DNA from: Apostichopus japonicus
Taxonomy: Eukaryota; Echinodermata; Holothuroidea; Aspidochirotida; Stichopodidae
Length of the DNA: 64,000 nucleotides
Reading direction: 5' to 3'
NCBI RefSeq assembly: GCF_037975245.1
Contig: NC_092563.1
Location: 26,258,960 to 26,322,959, forward strand
Part shown: piece by piece, positions 12,201 through 24,200 of the stretch
Position numbering within the stretch: the stretch's first letter is position 1
Layout: each line of letters starts with the position of its first letter
Program-made: the position numbers and the translations under genes
Notes under the pieces: model-generated
What the model was told of the DNA's origin: nothing
What the model saw: only the letters and a program-made list of their open reading frames with translations
Database searches by the model: none

Positions 12201-15200
12201 ACCAAGATATGTATCATAGAGTACCATGTCTACCTGTAAAACCAAGATATGTATAAAAGAGTACCAAGTCTACTTGTAAAACCAAATTATGTATCATAGA
12301 GTACCATGTCTACCTGTTAAACCAAGATATTTATGTGGGAGTACCATGTCAATCTGTAAAACTAAGATATGTATGTGGGAGTACCATGTCTACCTGTAAA
12401 ACCAAGATATTTAGCAAAGACTACCATGTCTACCTGCAAAACCAAGATATAAATCATAGGGTACCATGTCTACCTGTACAACCAAGATATGTATCACAGA
12501 GTACCATGTCTACCTGTAAACCCAAGATTTGAATCATAGAGTACCATGTCTACCTGTAATGCCAAGATATGTATCATAGAGTACCATGTCTACCTGCTAA
12601 ACCAAGATATGTATCATAGAGTACCATGTCAACCTGTAAAACCATGATATGTATCATAGAGTACCATGTCTACCTGTAATGCCAAGATATGTATCATAGA
12701 GTACCATGTCTACCTGTAAACCCAAGATATGTATAATAGAGTACCATGTCTACCTTTAAAACGGAGATATGTATCATAGAGTACCATGTCTACCTGTATC
12801 CAAACTAAAGAAACTCCCCCCCCCCCCAACTCTTACCACTTCCTCTTCGACCTTCAATAATTTCTGAACACTTCAATGAAACATTCCCTCTCATGATTTG
12901 TCTTAAATGGTAGCTTTGTTTGTAAGAAAAATACACATGCATTGAAGGTTTCATGAGTCAATGTGTAAGCTCATTAAAAGAAGCTGACATTTAACATTTG
13001 TCAGAACATACTACTGTAGTAAGCCTACAAATGCTTCTTAGAATGATGCCACAATAAATATTTGGTGTTAAAGAGCAGTACATACAACACACTGAGTTAC
13101 AGATGATTGAGTGAAAAAGATGAAACACATTGCAATCATAACACATCATAACACCAGCCACATATTTTAAATATTAAAGTGACTCTGCATAAAGTGTGCC
13201 TTTCAGGAAAAGGGATAAAAACAAACCTTTTGAAGAACTGAACATTTATTGCACTGACATAGAGGATGGCATAGGTCTGTGTTCGAGGACCAGGTCTCCA
13301 TCTCTTCCCCATAGTCATCATCTTCATCACTAGACCAGCCTAGCTGATGTCTGACCATGATCATGTCGCCATCGGCAACAGATCTTAATAGCTTCTCGAC
13401 CTGTGAAAGAGATTCAAAGGATAGCAGGTTACAACTAGCTGTAAACGGCCGAGACAGGTGCACTTAACAAGCGACATCAACCAAGTCTGTACGACGACTA
13501 AATTTCACAATAATGGGTGAAGCATGAATTTGACCTGACCAACTAAAACAGGAATGAAAGTAGTTTGTTCTTCTCATCTTTATGAAAGTAAAGCCTTTAG
13601 AGAGAATTTTTCAATGATGGACAAGAACATATTGGTAAAGTACATTGAAAAAAATACCAAGGTATCAATTACATGACAAATTAAACCTTTCAAAATAAAA
13701 CATAGTCAACCAGTGTTTATTTGTTTTGATGATTGTTAGAGTAATTTCAATCGGTATAGAACAGCCCTCGCTGATGTCTTCGTTTCGTTAAATCGGCGAC
13801 AACCGATAAGATCAAAAGAGTGCTGTAAATACACATATCTCTACCTCTTTAGATTTTTTGTTTGTAAGGGAACTGTTTGATTTGGACCGTCGATGTTTCT
13901 TAGCACCAGCAGAACCGGCTGAGCTGCCACTACTTTGGCGAGAGATCAAGGTCTCCAACACTTTACCGGGCTCCTGGAAGAAATATGTGGTAAATAAAAT
14001 AAAATAAAGAAAAAAATCTGTTAATAATGCTAAGTAAATCTTTGGGACTTTTCTTTCTGGTATACTTCAGATGATGAAAACATTTGGATTGCTTGTTAAC
14101 TTTCATCATAGTTGCACTGAATGAAGGCAAGTTGCTATTACAATGTAAGTAAAACAACCAGAATGCCAAATAAATTTGAGACTTCATGACTTAATTTTGT
14201 AATATATAATTAAAAACCTGTACTGATATGGGATAGAATTTCTCGCTGTGGTTGTACACAATTATGTTCCAAAGACAACAACAATCAAATACTTCTTAAA
14301 CAGTGAAATAAAAATAATTGCTTCTCTGCCGGTTTCACAATTACTGATATGATTTCTCATGACAAACCTCTAATTCCTTCCTAGTATCTTCGTCTGATGG
14401 TGGAACCAGTCTTTTAGCAATATTGAGATTGTGAGAACACATCAATGGAGTCTCCTTCCTCCTGTTCCTAGCCTCCAGTGATGCTCCATGTTCCAGGAGC
14501 AACACTACGATATTTTCTGGCAAAGATAGAAAAAAGTGTTCTTGAACACATTTGTGCAAAATATTGTAAGAAAACCAAGGTTTAATGCAACAGTGCACGT
14601 TTTTGTAGATTTGTTGTCCTTGTTTATCTTTCTAATATTTCTTCTTGAATTTATACATCTGGAGGGTTTCTTGTTTACTTACCATATCCCCACTTGGCTG
14701 CTAAATGGAGGGATGTATCCCCTCTTGTATTGGCGGCGTTAACTTCCACCTTCTGGTTCCCGTAAGCAGAATACAGTAGCGCTTTCACACACTGAAGAAG
14801 AAGGAATGAATGTCAATTAAACTTGAGGTACATTAAACCGAGAGGTCATAGGCCATATAATGTTATGCAACCTCCTACACACTGTTTAAGAGAGAATTCA
14901 TCAACACAATCAAACTTCCAATTTTCCAGTTTAGAAATAGATCCCTATATTGAACATTTCATCCCGATGTGTACAATGTGTGTAATGCTTCCTGCCAACT
15001 GACTGAATTACTAAACACATGTAAACCTGTCATATGATTCACAAGTACAATTCGAGATGTATGAATATCTCCAGATGTATGAATATCTCCAGATCAGTGA
15101 ATATCTCCAGATCTGTGAATATCTCCAGATCTGTGAATATCTCCAGATCTATGAATATCTCCAGATCTATGAATATCTCCAGATCTATGACTATCTCCAA

Positions 15201-18200
15201 ATCTATGAATATCTCCAGATCTATGAATATCTCCAGATCTATGAATATCTCCAGATCTATGAATATCTCCAGATCTATGAATATCTCCAGATCTATGAAT
15301 ATCTCCAGATCAATGAATATCTCCAGATCTATGAATATCTCCAGATCAATGAATATCTCCAGATCTATGAATATCTCCAGATCTATGAACATCTCCAGAT
15401 CTAGGAACATCTCCAGATCTAGGAACATCTCCAGATCTAGGAACATCTCCAGATCTAGGAACATCTCCAGATCTAGGAACATCTCCAGATCTAGGAACAT
15501 CTCCAGATCTAGGAACATCTCCAGATCTACGAACATCTCCAGATCTGCGAACATCTCCAGATCTGCGAACATCTCCAGATCTGCGAACATCTCCAGATCT
15601 GCGAACATCTCCAGATCTGCGAACATCTCCAGATCTGCGAACATCTCCAGATCTGCGAATATCTCCAGATCTGCGAATATCTCCAGATCTGCGAATATCT
15701 CCAGATCTGCGAATATCTCCAGATCTGCGAATATCTCCAGATCTGTGAATATCTCCAGATCTGTGAATATCTCCAGATCTGTGAATATCTCCAGATCTAT
15801 GACTATCTCCAGATCTATGACTATCTCCAGATCTATGAATATCTCCAAATCTATGAATATCTCCAGATCTATGAATATCTCCAGATCTATAAATATCTCC
15901 AGATCTATGACTATCTCCAGATCTATAAATATTTCTAGATCTATGAACATCTCCAGATCAATGAATATCTCCAGATCTATGAACATCTCCAGATCTATAA
16001 ATATCTCTAGATTTGAAAGAATGTCCTCGACTCAATCACCTCTTCATGTCCGTTAGCACAGCAGAGGTGCAAAGGGGTGTAACCGTCATTGTCCTCCAGG
16101 TTAACGAGGGCACCCTTATCCAACAGCCAAATCTGACAAAAGAAAATTAAAGAAAACTTCACAGACAGACTGAGCAAGACAGATATAGTCTGTGTAATTA
16201 ATATATGATTCGTAATAAAAATATAACAAAACAAAACACAAAGAATATAATTCTAACATGCAGAAGGAAAGTCTTGCTATGTGCCTGACTTCCTGTATGA
16301 CAGCCATCAGGGTTTATAGTAAGATAGGAAACATAGAAAGGGAGCACAACACTAAAAACTCACCACTACGCCTTGAAAGCCCTTCTGACATGCTAAGTGG
16401 AGAGGACTGGACCCGTGGTAATCCGTAGCATTGATGTCACCTTTATATCTCAAGAGAATTTCCATCGATCCTAGACAATCTGTTAAGCGAGAAAATGATA
16501 CTCACATATAACAGCACAGATCAAAGCATTGATGGAATTATTACTTTTTCTAAGTTTTTGCTAGATTGAACCATGAAATCAACTAAATGAAGTTCTTATT
16601 AATATGGCAAGAAGATGCTTAGTGTTTTAAATAATGAATAAGGGGTTAATCAACGGTCTAGCGTGCGTTACTCACAGGATTAATGCACGATCGGGGGATA
16701 ACGCAAGCGATGTACGAGGGCTCCGCCCTCGTGCATCCAGCGATAGCATTAACACCCGGAGTGCATTAATCATGTGAGTAATGCACGCTAGACCGTTGAT
16801 TAACCCCGTTCATTCATACACTACCATTTGTGTGGGGAAAAATCATAAAACAAAACATTTTTGGTTACATATAACCAAAGATTTATTAAAGTGATGCCCT
16901 GTAATTTTACCGTGCGTTACTCACAGGATTAACCACGGTCAGCTGACCTGAATGGACCAATAGGATTTAGGAATCTTTACTAAGTATGAATGAAGGTAAC
17001 TTTATTAATATCGTCAGCAAGTGTTAAAGTTAATAATGTATTCTGTTTGATACAAAAAGTCCCCACTGTGTGTAGAACATTACCATTATCAGCAGACTTT
17101 CACTTCTGGCATTTGAATGAAAAGTATTTACGCACTATCTAAAAATATTAAAAGTTGCCGAAGAAATATTGGACGGTGTCTTGTATAGTGTGATCAACAT
17201 CGATGCTCTGAAGCATACTCCTGAAGTGTTAGATAAACAGTCAGAAATTTATGACCAAATGATGAAGCCGATTCAAGAATTACACGATGACACTTACCAT
17301 TGACAGCAGCAGTGTGCATGGCCGTGTACCCTCTGTCATTACGAGACGATGATGTCAATGCTCTTGGGTCACTTCTCGTACTGAGAGATTCGAGAAAGCA
17401 ATAACTTCTACTTGTTAATTTTTAACAAATTTGAAAATTGAAAAAAAAAAAAAAAACTTTTGTGAGTTTTGAAAATTGAAAAAAAAAAAAAAAAAAATTA
17501 CTTTTGTGATTTTTGACCATGGCAATATTTACTGTCCCTGATGCATCGGAACCAGGGACGAAGATAGAAGTTCCATGAATTTAAAAATAAAACAAAAAGA
17601 TGATTAAAACTGGACATTTTTGTTTACTTAAGATTGGCCACATAAGGTACCAAGAGGAAAGCATACTGCAGTTCCCTGAAGCATTTTGCCAGTATTTTGA
17701 CGATGCTTGCAGACCTATCACAACAGCGTATAACTGATTTTCTTTACCGTATGAAGGAGCACAGGATACTTGGAAGTTAAACCAAGGTATATCCTTCTCA
17801 CCTAATCAGCAAGTCTTGGCATTTATCACACAAGCATAGAGGATGACACATCTGGTTCAATATCCATTGATCGTCCGTAAACCCGGACTCTAGCATCGAT
17901 TCTAACCTCTCTGTATTATTTTCTCTCACACACTGTGAAATGCAAAAACGATAAATCAGAAAAACATAAGTCATATGGCAAACTTAAAACAAGTAGTCTA
18001 ATATTATTCATACAGTTTCCACCCAAGTAAGATTATTCTGTATGAATGCTACTGTTTTACCTCTATTTTACACCAAGTAGCACAAGCAGACGGTAATTTG
18101 ACAAATTATTAAATAACAATATAAACTTCTCCTGACTTGTTTAATATCAAACTTAAATTTATAAAGGGATTGTGAAGAGATGAAAAAAAGAAGTATCGCT

Positions 18201-21200
18201 TGAAAAGACCTGTCTTGCTCAACTAGTGTCACATTTAACCATCAGGAATCAAACTATGAAGGTATGGATAACATGGAAAACAGTTACCACAAAATCAACA
18301 ATGTGTCTTGTGAGTTTTAAAGCACTGTGACCATTTTAAGCTTAAGCATATTTTGTGGTCAGTTATATAGTCTCTTTAAATTAAGCTTAATCATATGAAT
18401 GCATATCATGAGACTGTTGTAGGTATGCCTTATGTGTCGATATTAACAAGAACTTTCTTGAGACTTGGAACCATTATCATGTAACTAATGCCAAGAACTA
18501 ACAATGCTTTTCTACAATCAAGTATTTGTGAAGTTAGAAATCTTCCATTGTACAGCAAATCCACCTCATCAGTCATTGAATAATAATTTAACATCTTAAT
18601 TAAGGAGGTGGGGGGGGGGGAGAGTGAAAGGCAAGGGGAGTGGAGGGCAAGGAATGGAGGGTAAGGGGAGGGGTGGAGCAGGAACATTTCCCTAAAGCAT
18701 CTTGTTCAAGTTTAAATGACATCACTACCGTCATCCTTCACAGTGTCTGACATAGCAATATAAGTACACAAAGCACACAGTGTGTATGGTAGCTGTACTA
18801 CTGCATGTAGACATTTGCATGGTTTGGATTACTTTAGCACTGTATTATATGAGACTATGTGTCTGATCAAATGACTATGGGAAGAGAGACTTGCACAGGT
18901 TTTAAGAAGGTATCAGAGGATTAACCTTAAAGAATAGTTCAAGGCTTGGTGTGTATTCTGCGTCATTGCCATCCAATCTCTGCCACAGACTCTCCTGTTG
19001 ACTGGGCGAGCGAGCAAATATACTCATGCGAGGTCCATCAGGACTCCCCAGGGGCAGGGCACTGAGGGAACCACTCCTTACATGCTCAATGGCTGCCTCA
19101 AATGATGCCAGATAAAATCTGAAAGGAACAGAAATGATGAAGATATAATGTTTTTCTTCAGTTTTGAAGGTAGACGTTCCAACTTCAGATAATAGTCAGG
19201 TGGGTTTACGTGACGAATCCTACACACAACACTCACAGTACAAATGAGAGCAAACACAAGTTTACTTTAGTCACTAGCACTGTTCAAATCGTAACAATAT
19301 GAAGCATATCATAGGAAGGTCCCATTGTATGTCTTTTGGTTGCCTACAAATGCTAATATTAAATTAAATATACATTTGAAAGTGAATCTTTGTGTGATCT
19401 CAATAAGTCATTGCATGACTTGTAGAATTAAATGTCATTTTTTGTTACTCAGAATATGAATACCATTTTGCTGAGATACACAGTAGTACCGATACTAAAT
19501 ATATATTTAAATAGTACCAAAACAGTCAATATCCTACTTTCTATCACTCAATGGGGGTGCTTTGCGTTACTTGAAATAATTGTGCTTGTAACAACTTCAC
19601 ATACCCAAATTCTCCGTGACCAAAGTTAGCGAATCTAAACTGTTGCATGTATGTTAAGTTAGCCAACCAGTTTGGAATCTCGGATTTAACCACCAGAAAG
19701 ATGAGAAGTGGAAGAAGATCGTCGGATGACATAGCAGGACCTGCAGATAAATAAATAAAGATGATTCTCAGATTACCGTACCTAGCAAACTAAGAAACAC
19801 CAAAAGTCACTGGTGACCTTTAATTGATGATATAAATAAAACCTCAGTACGTTTCTCATCAATTTAACTCTGTTTTTAACGTTAGTTGCTAGGATACTGT
19901 TTTGAATGAATGACATGAAATATTCCTCCTTAAAGGCATTGTAGACTCGCCCCAAACCGCGAGCCGCCATCTGATAAAGTAAACTTTCCATTGCTTGCAA
20001 GTGAAGTTTGTTTCTTGTCGCTACAACATGCAGACAGTAATGAAACGTGATACCTTGTTATCTTTAGCTGGAACTGAGATGTCCATTGCGGTATCGTTTA
20101 TACTCTGTGTCGTGGGTATTGACCGCAGCTGTATGTACTGACTGTACACTAGTGTCTAATTACCGACGGTAGAAAGCTGTGTGTATATTTTCTGGGATCG
20201 ATGGTGGTGTCTAACACTTCTGTTACACCTCATTCGAAACTAGGTCAGATTACCGGCATTAGACGTTCCTTTTTGCGCGAGTCTTCACACCCTTTAATCA
20301 CCCAACACTGTTCCATTAGATGGTTAATTTGCATATATATGTTTTTAATACTAACCTGTACCACCCAGCTGCAGTTTATCCCTATAACCAGGTTGTGTGA
20401 TAGTTGCTACAGCTTTTCTCAAGCAGTGTAACTTCTCTAGAGGTGTGCTGTATTGATTCAGCATGGAGAGTTCCCGTCTGGCTCTCGGAAGGTTCACTGC
20501 AAACTCCTGTCGGACCTGAAGGTCCCTCACTTGGAGATCCGAGAGGTTTCTAGTGGTTTTGTTCAACTTTGAATCCTAATCATAAGGACAAAGAGGTATT
20601 ATGTTATTATGACAGTATGGATAGAGGATACATAATCATTAGGACACAAAGGTATAAGGTTATGATGAGAGTATAGGTAGAGGATACATAATCATAGGAC
20701 AAAAAGGTATTAGGTTATGATGACAGTATGGATAGAGGATACATAATCATAAGGACACAAAGGTATTAGGTTATAATGACAGTATGGATACAGGATACAT
20801 AATCATAAGGACACAAAGGTATTAGGTTATAATGACAGTATGGATAGAGGATACATAATCATAAGGACACAAAGGTATTAGGTTATAATGACAGTATAGA
20901 TAGAGGATACATAATCATAAGGACACAAAGGTATTAGGTCATGATGACAGTATGAATAGAGGATACATAATCATAAGGACACAAAGGTATTAGGTTATGA
21001 TGACAGTATGGATACAGGATACATAATCATAAGGACACAAAGGTATTAGGTTATGATGACAGTATGGATAGAGGATACATAATCATAATGACACAAAGGT
21101 ATAAGGCTATGATGAGAGTATTGATAGAGGATACATAATCATAAGGACACAAAGGTATTAGGTTATGATGACAGTATGGATACAGGATACATAATCATAA

Positions 21201-24200
21201 TGACACAAAGGTATAAGGCTATGATGAGAGTATTGATAGAGGATACATAATTATAAGGACACAAGGTATAAGGTTATGATGACAGTATAGATATAGGATA
21301 CATAATCATAAGGACACAAAGGTATAAGGTTATGATGACAGTATATGGATAGAGGATCCACAGTTATATACAGCTTTATTTTATCTACCAGAAAATATCA
21401 AATTTAAAACACTAAATTATCTCTGAATGTTATGGGTAACTGTTAGCATCACAATCATATTTCTACTCTACAAATTAATTTTAAGTTTTGGCCTTGGATT
21501 GAAATTAGGATATCAAATCATTCCTGGACTGTCATGATACTTATTCTACAATTTGCTACAAGGATTATTATTTTATGTAGTTCAGGTAATGCCATCGTAC
21601 AATTGCAATATCTGTCGTATTTACCCACTGAATAAAAAACCTGCCAAGAAAATGTTAGAATATGATACAAATTTTTTAAACATTCTCCAAATTGACTGAA
21701 CACCCAAGACAAACACACTTAGAGTAGCCTAAGTCAAACTAAAAGTAGACATGCATTACAACATCCATGTTATGTAAGATCACAATTAATATTTAATGTT
21801 AATTTGCATACAAATAGAGAAGCACAAGGAAAAAGAGGAGGGGCTGGTGCAGGTGGGTGGGGGGGGGAGTGGTGCAGGAGGGAATGAGAAAGAGGGATGT
21901 GGTATACTGTACCTCACTGGCCATTAGTTGAATTAGCTGTTTAAGAACTTTAGAAGAAACTTCATTCATCACGTATGTTTCCATGGCAACCTTTAAGTTT
22001 TCCATATGGCCTTTATTTTGTCTCACCAACTTCCTCTGTAGAAATAAACAAACACGTTTAATAAAACAAATAGGTCTGTTTAATACAAACAGAGTGCACA
22101 GGATATTAAAAGCATTGTAAAGCAAAAGTGAAAGTAATGGGTTGGTTTTTAATGGATGCATTGATTGCACTTGACTTTAAGTTGAAAGGTCTTTATCATC
22201 ATATGAAATGAAACGATAGGCTAATACAAAACAAAATTAGGAAACAACTTGTTTGCGAAGCTCGTGGAAAAAATGTATCCTGTATCCACTAGTATTCCAA
22301 CAACCAAGGATCTTTTGGCAATATTAGGCACTATTAGGGAGTGTTAGCTCAGTGGTTAACGCTGGTGCCTTTCAATTATAACGTCCGGAGATCGAGTAAC
22401 TCCAAGATTAATTTATGTCGACCAGTTACAGAGTTGTTGACAATTGACAACTCATAATCATGGACTTTAAAATATGAATCTAAGAGACTGACTTCGGTCA
22501 GCTTGCGGCTTTGATGGCTTCTTCGCGAGTTCCTGCTTGTCGGAGGATCTAAATACATACAATACATACATACATACATACATACAATATACCACCATGG
22601 CATGATAGCATCTTTCAAGCTCATAAATGCAGCAAAGTAATACAACACGGTGTAACAATGTTTCCTGAAAGGTGAAAAAATTATTTACCTTCCTATCATA
22701 TTTTCTAAAGTAAGCAAAAATATAACATTCTTGTCTTGTTTTCACCTGAATCAAAATTGTCTTTTTTATTCAGATGATCATTTAAATTATACATACCAAA
22801 AGCTAGTTGAAATTATCAAATCAGATTGCAACACTCCCTTTTGTAACCAACGTGATCCTGAGTGCTTCAATAATGCACAATGAAAGTAATTCTTACTTAC
22901 CAGTACGCTGTCCTTCAACGCAATTTGCATAGTCCGGGTGAAGAGGTCAGAGTTAGCGTCAATAATCGTTCGTGTTGACTGAAACTGCTCATGAGAGTCT
23001 AGAAATGCTTGAATCTTGTCATCAACCTGCTGCTGAGAGGCTTTACTATCTGTTAAATAAAAAAAAACCACGACATGATTTCAATTTAATATCATTTGTT
23101 CATTCTCTTGCAAGCTAAATCATAATATCTTTTGTAACAAGATAAACCAATGAGTATTTTTGTCTTCCAAAAATAACTGAATTTTGGATGAAAAAGAAAT
23201 GTTTGTATACAAGTGACAGGCACATATTGAGTTTGGGAATGAAGCAATTGGTAAAAATGCTATCTATTTATCATATTTTGAAGCTCTTGGGTCGTAGAGT
23301 ACACATGCCAAGAGTTTGAAACTATTTTTCATATATGTATCTAAATACTAAACTAAGGGACTTGGTCTTCAAGTCGTGGTATTCTGCTACGACACGACGG
23401 TGAAGGCTTCTGTCACAGAAAAATTTACGTCATTAACAAACGAACAAACATAACTCACGTTTATGTCCCCAGAGAAACTCAGTACAGTCATCAACAGTCT
23501 CAAGGCAAGTCTGAACTGGATCTTCAACAATATCTGTGAAGTACCAGGAAAAATGAGGTCAGTCTATAAAGAAGTAGTGATGACTTGTGTAGACAGCAGG
23601 GAAATAAGGTAAGTGGCACCTCAGAATGGTGTTAGTGGGAAAATTAGGTTAGTGGCACCTCATGTATGTTACAGCAGGAAAATGAGTTTAGTGATACCTC
23701 ATGTATTGATGTTTCAGCAGGAAAATTAGTGATATCTCATGTATGTATTTTACAGGTTTTTACAGATTTTACATGTTTAGATGTTACAGCAAAAAAATTA
23801 GGTTAGTGTTACCTCATCTATTGATGTTAGAGCAGGAAAAAGTAGGTTGTGTTACCTCATGTATGGATGTTACAGCAGGAAAAGGAGTTTAGTGATACCT
23901 CATGTATTGATGTTACAGCAGGAAAATTAGTGATATCTCATGTATGTATTTTACAGCTTTTACATGTTTAGATGTTACAGCAAGAAAATTAGGTTAGTGA
24001 CATCTCATGTATTGATGTTACAGCAGGAAATTTAGTGATATCTCATGTATGTATTTTACAGCTTTTACATGTTTAGATGTTACAGCAAGAAAATTTGGTT
24101 AGTGATACCTCATGTATTGATGTTACAGCAGGAAAATAAGTGATATCTCAGTATGTATTTAACAGCTTTTACAGATTTTACATGTTTAGATGATATAGCA

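Larger units (their letters stand above)
14368..17380 (-). other. ANKRD27: First ankyrin-repeat block of ANKRD27 (exons 12-16)
   Basis: Exons 12-16 encode about residues 468-651 with repeated ankyrin signatures: [49 protein letters not shown] and KETPLMCS. In the vertebrate protein this block lies between the two retromer-binding sites and binds GTP-loaded Rab32/38. Confidence 0.9.
18926..22035 (-). other. ANKRD27: VPS9 (Rab GEF) domain exons of ANKRD27
   Basis: Exons 7-10 encode about residues 201-424. The segment [20 protein letters not shown] carries the Asp-containing helix typical of VPS9 domains, followed by [10 protein letters not shown]. In VARP this domain acts on Rab21. Residues after it ([17 protein letters not shown]) match the vertebrate block that closes the domain. 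Confidence 0.88.

Noticed and set aside
5770-16012. CRISPR-like arrays among the regular repeats
   Set aside because: Repeat units are contiguous or vary along their full length with no unique spacers, and the DNA is clearly animal nuclear sequence.
15034-16056. 340-codon plus-strand and 315-codon minus-strand frames with MNISRS-like repeats
   Set aside because: They are products of an 18-bp stop-free minisatellite inside an ANKRD27 intron, open on both strands and without any non-repeat coding sequence.
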